The position numbers and the translations under genes were made by a program. 64,000 bases of DNA from Pseudomonas migulae (lineage in GTDB: Bacteria; Pseudomonadota; Gammaproteobacteria; Pseudomonadales; Pseudomonadaceae), in contig NZ_JALJWR010000001.1 of the NCBI RefSeq assembly GCF_024169315.1, forward strand, positions 4,948,501 to 5,012,500, given 5' to 3'. The notes below the pieces were generated by a model. The model was not told the origin of the DNA. It made no database searches and saw only the letters and a list, made by a program, of their open reading frames with translations. Shown here piece by piece: positions 1 through 8,474 of the stretch (within the stretch, counting starts at the first letter, position 1; each line of letters begins with the position of its first letter).

Positions 1-628
1 TGCGTGGAATGCCACTTACCGCGGCCTGGGTGCCGGAGAAGAGTTGAAAACCAGCCTGCAGCAGATGCACGGCAAGTACCTGCAAAACAACAAGCGCGAC
101 CTGGAAATCCGCAAGACCGTGTCGCTGAAAGATCTGAAGGCCAAGGATCCAGCCTCGACGGTCAACAAAACCTGGGCGGAAATAAAAACGGCGCTGCAAA
201 CCACTGGCGCCTGTGAGTTCGAACTGACGCAAAAAATGTTCGATGACGATTACGACGGCCAGAATCATTACCTGCGGCGGATCAAGACCATCAGCATGAG
301 CCTGCCCGTCACCCTGGGTCCTTATCAAGACATTCGCGCCGTTCTGAACCAGAGCTACAGCAAGGTGGAAATGTCGGCCACCACCGGCAACTTCAAGGAG
401 AACCTGCGGGCCAGCCAACAGATCGCCCTGTCCCATGGTGTCGATGACAACGGCATGTTCCAGCTCAACTTCCAGGATGAGCGCTACCTGCCGTTCGAAT
501 ACACCGGGGCCGTTTCACGCTGGAGCCTCGTCTTCCCCAACGCTGAGGCGCAGAAGGCAGTGCTCGACTCTCTTAACGACATCATCGTGCACGTGAGCTA
601 CACGGCCAGACAGGGTGGTTCGCTATGA
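1..628 (+). CDS. TcA-type toxin complex subunit, C-terminal part only (gene enters from the left edge)
   Basis: The reading frame is open from base 2 to the stop at 626-628, so 208 residues of a longer protein are visible. The visible part resembles the C-terminal end of TcdA/TcaB-type Tc toxin A subunits (LRRIKTISMSLPVTLGPYQD, then an SLVFPN-type beta-sandwich and a HVSYTAR ending). In characterised Tc toxins TcA forms the pentameric translocation pore and this end lies next to the site where the TcB-TcC cocoon docks. The stop overlaps the start of the TcB gene by ATGA, so the two are translationally coupled. The pore and receptor-binding regions lie outside the window and cannot be judged. 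Confidence 0.85.
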   Translation, partial: AWNATYRGLGAGEELKTSLQQMHGKYLQNNKRDLEIRKTVSLKDLKAKDPASTVNKTWAEIKTALQTTGACEFELTQKMFDDDYDGQNHYLRRIKTISMSLPVTLGPYQDIRAVLNQSYSKVEMSATTGNFKENLRASQQIALSHGVDDNGMFQLNFQDERYLPFEYTGAVSRWSLVFPNAEAQKAVLDSLNDIIVHVSYTARQGGSL

Positions 629-3600
629 ACGAACAACAGCAGCAGCCGACGACGATGCAAATCAACACCCCCACTTTGCCCAAGGGCGGCGGCGCGATCC
701 AAAGCATCGGCAAGGGTTGGGGCGGGGTGGGCACCACCGGTGCTGCCTCGCTGGAATTACCCCTGCCGATCTCACCCGGACGCGGTGATGCCCCGGCGAT
801 CGCGATGAGCTACAGCAGCGATGTGGGTAATAGCCCATTCGGGATTGGCTGGCGGATGACGACCAATGCCATCACCCTGCGCACCACCAAGGGCGTGCCG
901 ACCTACGACGGCAACGACCAGGTGGTGGGGCCTGGCGGCGATGTGTGGATGCCCGAACGCACGGAAAGCGATGGCAAACTGATTTCCCGTACGGTGACCA
1001 CCTACAACGGCGTGCCCCTGGGCGCCGAGTATACGGTGGTGCGTTATTGGCCCAGGGTCGAGGGTGAGTTCTCCTTGATCGAGCGTTGGTTCACCACGGA
1101 CGACGAAGCCGGTCACTGGCTGATCCACAGTGCCGACGGCAGTTTGCATATTTATGGCACAACCGGGGACTCGCGCCGGGCTGATCCGGACGAAGAAACG
1201 CATGTCGGCGTCTGGATGATCGAAGAAAGCCTCAACAACCGGGGCGAGCACATCGTCTACGAGTACAAGGCCGAAGTGGACGACCCCACGCCTCCGCAGA
1301 GGCGCGACTACCGCGCCCAGCGCTACCTCAGGCGCGTGTGCTACGGCAATGCAGAGGCCCATCCGCATCTGTACGCCTGGATCCCTGGCAGCTGGAAAAA
1401 AGTGCTCTGGCACTTTCAGCTGGTGTTCGATTACGGCGAGCGCAGCACGGATCTGCAGACCGCGCCCACCTTCGATGAAACGCAACCCTGGTCCGTGCGT
1501 ACCGATCCGTTCTGGAACTTCGCCTACGGTTTCCAGCTGGGTACACGGCGCCTGTGTCGGCAAGTGCTGATGTTTCATCACTTCCCCGAAGAACTGGGCG
1601 ATGATCCAGTGCTGGTCCAGCGCCTGCTGCTGGAGCACCGGCCCAGTCCGCTGGGCTACAACCACCTGACGGCCGCCCACGTCCAGGCCTATGACAGCCT
1701 GGGCCAGGTCGAGAGCCGGCCGCCGATGGAGTTCAGCTACAACCCGTTTGAACTTGATCCGCGGCGCCCGGGCTGGACCTCATTCGATGCCATGCCCGGT
1801 CTCAATAACGGTCAGCAATACCAGATTGTCGACCTGTACGGCGAAGGCATGTCCGGCGTGCTGTGCCGTTATGACGAGGCCTGGTACTACCGCGAGCCGT
1901 TACGCTGCGACACGGGTGGCGACAATGTGTGCTACAGCGACTGGAAACGCCTGGAAAACATCCCCGTGGCCGACAGCAGCAAACCCGTCCACCAGTCGCT
2001 CACCGACCTGACCGGCGATGGCAAGCTGGACTGGGTGATCGCCCGCCCGGGGATGAATGGTTTCTTCACCCTCGACCCGGACCGCAACTGGTCCAACTTC
2101 GTGCCCTTTGATGCCTTTCCCAGCGAGTTCCTCCACCCGATGGCACGCATGGCCGACCTGGTCGGTGACGGCCTGAGCGACCTGGCGCTGATCGGCACCC
2201 AGAGCGTTCGCCTGTACGGCAACCGTCGAGAGGCAGGGTTCGACAACGGCATCGATGTGCCTCACCTGGATAAAACCGCCGAGGGCGATGACGATGACCT
2301 GCCACTGTTGAGCAACACCCCGACCGAGTTGGTGGCCTTCGCCGATGTGCTCGGCAGTGGGCAGGCGCATCTGGTGCGCATCCGTCACAACGAAATCAAA
2401 TGCTGGCCGAACCTGGGTCGTGGACGGTTCGGCAGGGGTTTTGTGCTGTGTGCCTTGCCGTTTGCCTACACCGAGTTCAACGCCGCACAGGTGCTGCTGG
2501 CCGATCTCGACGGTTCGGGCGCGGCGGATATGATCTATCTGGAATCTGATCGCCTGCGTGTGTTCATGAACCATGCCGGAGAGGGTTGCGAACAGATTTC
2601 CGTCGATCTGCCGTGGCCCGAAGGTGTGCGCTACGACCGGCTCTGCCTGGTCAGCACCGCCGACCTGCAAGGGAAGGGTTGCTCCAGCGTGATCCTGACG
2701 GTGCCTCATATGGAACCACAGCACTTTCGCTACGATTTCGTCGAGGCCAAGCCCTACCTGGTGAACGGAACCTGCAACAACATGGGCGCCAGCAGCAGCG
2801 TGAGCTACCGCAGCTCGGCGCAGGAATGGCTGGATGAGAAGCAGGAGCAGCACACTGCGGGGGTCGAGAACCCGGTTTCCCAGTTGCCTTTTGCCATGCA
2901 CCTGGTGAATCAGCAAACCCAACTCGATGAGATCACAGGCAACCGACTGACCCAGGGATTCAGGTACCGAGGCGGTTATTACGACCGCTACGAACGAGAG
3001 TTTCGTGGTTTTCGCCTGCTGCTGCAGACCGACACCGAAGCCACGCCCGCTGAACGCGCAACGGCCGGTTTCACCGCGCCGATCCTGAGCAAGACCTGGT
3101 TTCATACGGGGAAGGACATCGACCCGCCGAGGGACGGTTACTACGAGCTCGATCCGTTGGCTGTACCCCTCAAGCCCACGCTGCTGCAGAACTACCACTT
3201 CAACGATCGCGCAGCGCAACCCTTCACTGCACCTGACGAAGACACCGCCCGTGAAATTGCCCGCTGCCTGAGCGGCAGGGTAGTGCGCTCGGAGGTCTAT
3301 GCCGCGGACGATGACCCGAAAACCGCCGTGCCCTACGTCGTACAGGAAAACCGCTATGCCGTGCGGGTGTTGCGCCTCAAAAGCAAGCATCATCCTTACG
3401 CAGTGCTTCAGTCCCTGGACGTGGAGTCGATCAGTTACCACTACGAACCGCACATCCCGGACGACCCGTTATGCCAGCACAGCCTCAACCTGGAATGGGA
3501 TCAATATGGCAGCGTCGTCCATGCATTCACCGTGAACTACGCACGACGCAAAACCCCCAACGATACGCCGCCCTTCAGTGACGAGTATCAGAAGACCTGG

Positions 3601-5253
3601 TGGAAAGACGCCCACGACGACGCCCAGCAAAAGTGGTACTTGACACAAACCAAGGCGTTGCACATCCACCACTTGGGTGAAGTAGAACCGGACCCTGAGG
3701 CCTGGCGCCTGGGCCTGCCTTACCAGCAGCGCGGAAATGCACTGGTGCTGGACAAAGGGCAGTTGAGTCCTGAGACGATCAACCACGAGCACTTCCTTGA
3801 GCAGAGCCAGGACGATGGCGACTGGGCGAAGCTGTCGGTGCTGACCGGTTTGTCGTTGCAGCGCTACATGCACCCTGACGGTCAAACCCTGGCGCCAGGA
3901 AAAGCGACCATCGAAGGTTTGCCCGCCTATATCGAAATAGCGGAACTGGACGCAACCGCCCTGAGCGCTTACGACAAACTCAAGGATGAACAGGGCAACA
4001 TGCCCTTCAACCTGAAAGAAAAACTCGAATCGCCCGAGGTGGGCTACCACATCATGGCGCTGTTCTTGCCCGAGGTGAAAAAGGAACCGGACTCGGACGA
4101 CGCGAAAGACTACTTGTGGTCCGTACACCGGGGCTTCCCCACCTACCTTGGACTGGCCGGCTTTTATAACGTCGAGCAATACCAGGAAACCCAAAGTCAC
4201 GGCAAAACGAAGATCACCTACGACCCCTACTGGTGCCTGACCATCGCCGTCACCTTGCCTGACGGTTGTACCACTCGCAGCCTCGACATCGACTATCGCT
4301 CGTTTCTGCCGGCGGCCATCGAGGATGCCAATCGCAATATCCAGGAAGCCCGTTACAGTGCGTTCGGTGAACCGCTGGTGACCAGTTTCCACGGTACAGA
4401 ACTGGGAGAACCCGTGGGCTTCGAACCTCTGGAGACCTACGTCCCCCCTGAAGACCGTGCCCCAGCCATCGCCATTGCCGATCCGAAAACAGCCATCGGC
4501 CATTTCGCCAGCGCCGGTTTCTGGGACACCTTCAGCTGGATGGGTCGTGTCTCCCGAACAGCACAGCCATCCCCCGAATGGCTGGCCTGGGCCAGGACCG
4601 AAGGTTTCATACTGCCCAGCGGGCACCTCTGCGACAGGGCCCGGCGACATCTTGCCGACATCGAAGAGCTCGACCCGAACGAGACGGTCCTCAAGGCACA
4701 GATCGACGCGGCACAGCGTGAGCCGGTGCACGCCGTTACCCTGCTGGCTGACCGCTATCCCGGTGATCCCGAGATGCAAGTGCGGGCGAGCATCACCTGC
4801 CTGGACGGATTAGGCCGGACGCTGCAAACCAAGCAGGAAGTTGAACCGGGCAAGTCCTGGCAGGTCGATGAACATGGCGAGTTGATCCTCAAGCCCGACG
4901 GCACGCCGGTAGAACTCGAGGCGCTGCGACGCTGGCGGGTCAGTGAGCCGGTCGAGTACAACAACAAGGGCCTGAAGGTACGAATCTATCGACCGTACTT
5001 CGCCGACCAACCGCGTTACATCAATGATCGGTCGATGCGCAAGCACGCCTACCACGACCAACAGTTCTACGACGCGGCAGGCCGCCCGACCGAGACCGTG
5101 TTGGCGAAAAAAATGCTGCAAGGCAACCCGGCTCAACTGAAACCATTGCGTCGGGAGATGTGGTACTGGATCTGGTGCACCGTCGCCTTCGATGAGAACG
5201 ATCTGTTCGAGCCGCCGCCGAAGAAGCGGCGAAACAACGAGACTCTGCATTGA
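625..5253 (+). CDS. TcB subunit of a Tc toxin (SpvB/TcaC-like)
   Basis: This 1542-residue protein starts with the SpvB-type N-terminus (LPKGGGAIQSIGKG at about residue 15, then GDAPAIAMSYSS and GNSPFGIGW). It continues with FG-GAP/VCBS-like beta-propeller repeats (DLTGDGKLDWV, DLVGDGLSDLAL, DLDGSGAADMIYL between about residues 460 and 640). The TcdB middle domains follow, around residue 700 (YLVNGTCNNMG) and residue 780 (RYRGGYYDRYEREFRGF). The length is normal for TcB. In the known complexes TcB joins TcC to build a hollow shell that encloses the toxic TcC C-terminus, and its propeller docks on TcA. It overlaps TcA upstream (ATGA) and tccC downstream (TTGA), so the three form one operon. Confidence 0.93.
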   Translation: MNEQQQQPTTMQINTPTLPKGGGAIQSIGKGWGGVGTTGAASLELPLPISPGRGDAPAIAMSYSSDVGNSPFGIGWRMTTNAITLRTTKGVPTYDGNDQVVGPGGDVWMPERTESDGKLISRTVTTYNGVPLGAEYTVVRYWPRVEGEFSLIERWFTTDDEAGHWLIHSADGSLHIYGTTGDSRRADPDEETHVGVWMIEESLNNRGEHIVYEYKAEVDDPTPPQRRDYRAQRYLRRVCYGNAEAHPHLYAWIPGSWKKVLWHFQLVFDYGERSTDLQTAPTFDETQPWSVRTDPFWNFAYGFQLGTRRLCRQVLMFHHFPEELGDDPVLVQRLLLEHRPSPLGYNHLTAAHVQAYDSLGQVESRPPMEFSYNPFELDPRRPGWTSFDAMPGLNNGQQYQIVDLYGEGMSGVLCRYDEAWYYREPLRCDTGGDNVCYSDWKRLENIPVADSSKPVHQSLTDLTGDGKLDWVIARPGMNGFFTLDPDRNWSNFVPFDAFPSEFLHPMARMADLVGDGLSDLALIGTQSVRLYGNRREAGFDNGIDVPHLDKTAEGDDDDLPLLSNTPTELVAFADVLGSGQAHLVRIRHNEIKCWPNLGRGRFGRGFVLCALPFAYTEFNAAQVLLADLDGSGAADMIYLESDRLRVFMNHAGEGCEQISVDLPWPEGVRYDRLCLVSTADLQGKGCSSVILTVPHMEPQHFRYDFVEAKPYLVNGTCNNMGASSSVSYRSSAQEWLDEKQEQHTAGVENPVSQLPFAMHLVNQQTQLDEITGNRLTQGFRYRGGYYDRYEREFRGFRLLLQTDTEATPAERATAGFTAPILSKTWFHTGKDIDPPRDGYYELDPLAVPLKPTLLQNYHFNDRAAQPFTAPDEDTAREIARCLSGRVVRSEVYAADDDPKTAVPYVVQENRYAVRVLRLKSKHHPYAVLQSLDVESISYHYEPHIPDDPLCQHSLNLEWDQYGSVVHAFTVNYARRKTPNDTPPFSDEYQKTWWKDAHDDAQQKWYLTQTKALHIHHLGEVEPDPEAWRLGLPYQQRGNALVLDKGQLSPETINHEHFLEQSQDDGDWAKLSVLTGLSLQRYMHPDGQTLAPGKATIEGLPAYIEIAELDATALSAYDKLKDEQGNMPFNLKEKLESPEVGYHIMALFLPEVKKEPDSDDAKDYLWSVHRGFPTYLGLAGFYNVEQYQETQSHGKTKITYDPYWCLTIAVTLPDGCTTRSLDIDYRSFLPAAIEDANRNIQEARYSAFGEPLVTSFHGTELGEPVGFEPLETYVPPEDRAPAIAIADPKTAIGHFASAGFWDTFSWMGRVSRTAQPSPEWLAWARTEGFILPSGHLCDRARRHLADIEELDPNETVLKAQIDAAQREPVHAVTLLADRYPGDPEMQVRASITCLDGLGRTLQTKQEVEPGKSWQVDEHGELILKPDGTPVELEALRRWRVSEPVEYNNKGLKVRIYRPYFADQPRYINDRSMRKHAYHDQQFYDAAGRPTETVLAKKMLQGNPAQLKPLRREMWYWIWCTVAFDENDLFEPPPKKRRNNETLH

Positions 5254-8105
5254 ACCCTGGGATTCATTTGAACACCCCGCAGCTGGCGGTCATCGAGCCG
5301 CGCAGTCTGGCGGTGTGCTCGGTCGACTATTGCCGTAGCGCGATCACGGAACCCGCCGAGGCACGAATCAACCGCACCACCTACGACCCCGCCGGACGCG
5401 CGATCACCCAGCGGGATCCGCGACGGGTGACGGACGCTTCGGCGCCCGCCAACCTGACGACGATCTACTCGCTGTCAGGCAAGGTACTGAGCACGATCAG
5501 CGTCGATGCCGGGTGGCGGATCAGTTTGCCGGGTGAGGCGGGGCAACTCGTGCACGGGTGGGATGGCCGTGGTAGCCAGCGCTGGAATGAATACGACGAC
5601 CAATTGCGACCGCTGGCGGTGTTCGAGCAGGGGCAGGATAAATTGTCGTTCTGCGCGGAGCGCTACGACTATGGCGGTGCGGATCCGGCCTCTGCCGCAC
5701 ATAATCAGTGCGGACAACTCATTCGTCATGATGACCCTGCGGGCACCCAGCTGTTCACCGAGTTTGGGATGAACGGCGGGCTGCTTGAGCAGACTCGACA
5801 CTTTTTTCGGGAATTGACCTCACCCGACTGGCCGGAACCCGTGGCCGAGCGCAACGAATGGCTGGAGCCCGGGCCTGGCGCTATGACCCGCTCACGCTTC
5901 AACCCGCAGGGCGAGCTGCTCGAACAGACCGACGCCAAGGGTAACCGTCAGTCGTTCAGCCACACCGTCGCCGGTCAACTGCGCGAAGTCCGACTGCAAC
6001 TGCTCAAAGACACTGCGCCAACCCTGCTGGTGAGCGCTATCCAGTACAACGCCCATGGCCAGAGCGCACGGGAAGTGGCGGGCAACGGCGTGATCACCAC
6101 CCTCGAATACGCCCCGCAAGACGCTCGCCTGACCCGCTTGCACGCAAGGCGTGGCAACAACGTCCTGCAAGACTCAAATTATGAATACGACCCGACGGGC
6201 AACGTGCTGCGCATCGAAGACGCCGCCGTACCGCGCTACTTCGCCAATCAGCGCATTGACCCGGTCAACCAGTACGCCTACGACAGCCTGTATCAATTGA
6301 TCAGCGCCACCGGTTGGGAGGCGGGCGGCGCGAACAAAGGCCCACAATTTTCGTCGTTCGATGACCCCGGCCGGCGAGGTAATTATCGTCAGACCTATCG
6401 CTACGATCGGGGCGGCAACCTGTTGGAACTGACTCATGAAGGCCCGCAAACCCCCGACCATCGCCTCGTCGCGGATGCACATAGCAACCGCTGTCTGCCA
6501 GTGCGCGACGGCGTGGAGCCGAGCGAAGAAGACTTCCGCAACTGCTTCGACGCCAACGGCAATTTGCTGAAGCTGCAACCGGGGCAAACGTTGAGTTGGG
6601 ATGTGCGCAATCAATTGCGCGAAGTGCGACCGGTGGAACGTGACGGTGCCGAAGACGATTGCGAACGTTATGTCTACGGCGCCGACGGCCTGCGCGTGCG
6701 CAAAGTTCGTTCGTTGCAAACCAAGGCCCAAACCGTGGTCATCGAAACGCTCTATCTGCCCGGCCTGGAAATCCGCACCCACAGCGGCACCGGCGAAGTG
6801 CTGCACGTCATCGACGTGGCGACCGGACGCGGCAGCGTGCGGGTGTTGCATTGGGAGGCGGGAAAACCCAACGAGATTACCAACAACCAGCAGCGGTACA
6901 ACCTGACGGATCACCTGGGCTCGAGCACGCTGGAGCTGGATCAGGACACCAAGATCATCACTCAGGAAAGGTATTACCCCTTTGGCGGAACGGCGTGGAG
7001 TAACGGCGAGACAGTACAGGTCAGCTACAAAACGGTGCGGTATTCGGGGAAGGAGAAGGACGCGACCGGGCTTTATTATTATGGGTTCAGATATTACGTG
7101 CCTTGGTTACAGCGCTGGTTGAATCCGGATCCCTTGGGGGCGATGGATGGATTGAATGTTTACGCGATGACTCTGAATAATCCGGTCAGTTTTATTGACC
7201 GTTTTGGTACGGACAGCGAAGTTCCGAGGCAGATCAACTGGATATGGTTAGGTGCGCCGTTACCTTTAGATGCGGCAATGAACATTAACCATAACTTGGC
7301 TAAGGCCTCTGGTTACAGTGCCACGCTATGGGTCGACGCCCAGGCAGGGTCTAAACACGCGACTGCACTTGAGCATGTTGATAAGCGAGTTCGCATTGCT
7401 AATGTATCGGATCTTTTTCAAGGGCGAAGTCAGAAACTGCATGCGGCGTTTGAGCGCGAGCGCTCTGGGCCGCTCAAAAATTATGCAGCGGCTAGTGATA
7501 TAGCGCGGCTATTGGTGAAAGGTATTTATTTCGACGTCGATGTCAGGCTGAAAAAGAGTTTGCCGGCGTCCTTGAATGCCCCAGCAGGGCTTTTGCTGTA
7601 CACAGATGAAAACGGCAATTTTTCCAATGCAATTTTGGCGGCCAGCAAGAGCTCTCCCGTATCTGCTCGAGCGCGGTCCAGGATTGCTGATGAGTACTCA
7701 AAACCAGCTTCGGTTACATGGATGGAAAAACGCGCCTACCCAGGACCCGTCGAGATAGCTCTTCAGAAGGAAACCAAGGAGGCTTATTTACAGGGTATGA
7801 GAAGTGAAATGTTGGCAATGGTCCCAGCGATCAAAACGGCTTCACCTTCAGAGCGTTCTTCTTTACTGACACTGCTCAATGATCGGCGCGCCGATTACGA
7901 AGACGCAAAAGGCGCTGCGCCGGAGGTTTTTTCGCCCTCTACCCGTGTTGACGAAACGGTAAGGATCACCGGCCCTGGGGTGGTATTTTACTCCTTGGAC
8001 AATCCAGACCCCGACACTTTTGGATCGGGTCAATTTGAGCCTTTGAATGGAAGTGGTGAATCCATTTTTCGTCGACCGTCAGTATTGAGAAGGGCGTCCT
8101 TTTAA
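5250..8105 (+). CDS. tccC: TccC-type RHS toxin subunit with a DXD glycosyltransferase-like C-terminal domain
   Basis: 951 residues. Residues ~1-650 are the RHS/YD-repeat core (DPAGRAITQRDPR, many YDxxGN-like repeats), closing with the conserved end YSGKEKDATGLYYYGFRYY...NPDPLGAMDGLNVYAMTLNNPVSFIDRFG, after which known TcC proteins cleave themselves. The remaining ~290 residues are the variable toxin. It contains IPRQINWIWLG-like QINWIWLGAPLP, then AAASDIARLLVKGIYFDVDV, with D762-x-D764 as a sugar-nucleotide/Mn binding DXD. This pattern is typical of the large clostridial toxin glycosyltransferases (TcdA/TcdB catalytic domain), so transfer of a sugar to a host protein is a reasonable inference. 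The start is TTG overlapping the TcB stop; no ATG with a ribosome site is near. The tail is lower in GC than the core. Confidence 0.88.
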   Translation: MNPGIHLNTPQLAVIEPRSLAVCSVDYCRSAITEPAEARINRTTYDPAGRAITQRDPRRVTDASAPANLTTIYSLSGKVLSTISVDAGWRISLPGEAGQLVHGWDGRGSQRWNEYDDQLRPLAVFEQGQDKLSFCAERYDYGGADPASAAHNQCGQLIRHDDPAGTQLFTEFGMNGGLLEQTRHFFRELTSPDWPEPVAERNEWLEPGPGAMTRSRFNPQGELLEQTDAKGNRQSFSHTVAGQLREVRLQLLKDTAPTLLVSAIQYNAHGQSAREVAGNGVITTLEYAPQDARLTRLHARRGNNVLQDSNYEYDPTGNVLRIEDAAVPRYFANQRIDPVNQYAYDSLYQLISATGWEAGGANKGPQFSSFDDPGRRGNYRQTYRYDRGGNLLELTHEGPQTPDHRLVADAHSNRCLPVRDGVEPSEEDFRNCFDANGNLLKLQPGQTLSWDVRNQLREVRPVERDGAEDDCERYVYGADGLRVRKVRSLQTKAQTVVIETLYLPGLEIRTHSGTGEVLHVIDVATGRGSVRVLHWEAGKPNEITNNQQRYNLTDHLGSSTLELDQDTKIITQERYYPFGGTAWSNGETVQVSYKTVRYSGKEKDATGLYYYGFRYYVPWLQRWLNPDPLGAMDGLNVYAMTLNNPVSFIDRFGTDSEVPRQINWIWLGAPLPLDAAMNINHNLAKASGYSATLWVDAQAGSKHATALEHVDKRVRIANVSDLFQGRSQKLHAAFERERSGPLKNYAAASDIARLLVKGIYFDVDVRLKKSLPASLNAPAGLLLYTDENGNFSNAILAASKSSPVSARARSRIADEYSKPASVTWMEKRAYPGPVEIALQKETKEAYLQGMRSEMLAMVPAIKTASPSERSSLLTLLNDRRADYEDAKGAAPEVFSPSTRVDETVRITGPGVVFYSLDNPDPDTFGSGQFEPLNGSGESIFRRPSVLRRASF

Positions 8106-8118
8106 CTGATCGGCATAG

Positions 8119-8185
8119 AAAAAGCCCCCACCCAACCCGCTGCGGATAGGGAAACTCAGCGGGCTGGACGGGGGCTTCTTGTTTT
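8119..8185. terminator. Bidirectional hairpin terminator after the first tccC
   Basis: AAAAAGCCCCCACCCAACCCGC ... GCGGGCTGGACGGGGGCTT forms a long GC-rich stem with A-tract and T-tract flanks, between converging reading directions. It is nearly identical to the structure at 14071-14134 that separates the third tccC from algA, so it is part of a duplicated segment. Confidence 0.75.
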
Positions 8186-8194
8186 ACTGAACGC

Positions 8195-8382
8195 TTACTG
8201 CGCGATGGTTTTCACCAACACGCAACGCTCGATCGGCGTAGACCGACCATGGATATCTTCAAACCGCTCGATATCGTCTTCACCCAGATAGCTGCCCGAT
8301 TGCACTTCGTTGATCTCGAGTGGAATCTTGCCCGGGTTGCGCAAACGGTGAACCGAAGCAATCGGAATGTAAGTCGACTGGA
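8195..8382 (-). pseudogene. Detached copy of the 3' end of algA (manC)
   Basis: On the minus strand this encodes the last ~60 residues of the AlgA phosphomannose isomerase domain ([17 protein letters not shown] ... VKTIAQ), matching the C-terminus of the intact gene at 14146-15597 with a few substitutions (for example GVSVKT to CVLVKT). Upstream of the matching part the sequence is unrelated, so there is no promoter, start or catalytic domain. It is a fragment left by duplication. The remaining bases to 8474 (8383-8474) hold no gene; they must contain whatever drives the second tccC, but I see no convincing promoter. Confidence 0.88.
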
Positions 8383-8474
8383 TTTTGCGCCAACGGTCGT
8401 GACTGTCACTTCTGACAGTAGGCAAACATCAGTTTTAAGCATTAGCTGATTGCCATTCTTCAAGATGACTCATC

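Larger units (their letters stand above)
8119..8382. repeat. Left copy of a ~263-bp direct repeat (terminator + algA 3' end)
   Basis: The segment from the A-tract of the terminator through TCGACTGG is repeated in the same orientation at 14071-14332, with scattered single-base differences and a small indel in the terminator loop. The two copies flank exactly the second and third tccC genes. The divergence means the event is not very recent. Confidence 0.88.

Noticed and set aside
8195..8463. A free-standing small gene between the first two tccC genes
   Set aside because: All of its recognisable residues derive from the algA C-terminus; the new N-terminal codons have no ribosome site and no family. 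Treated as a pseudogene fragment.
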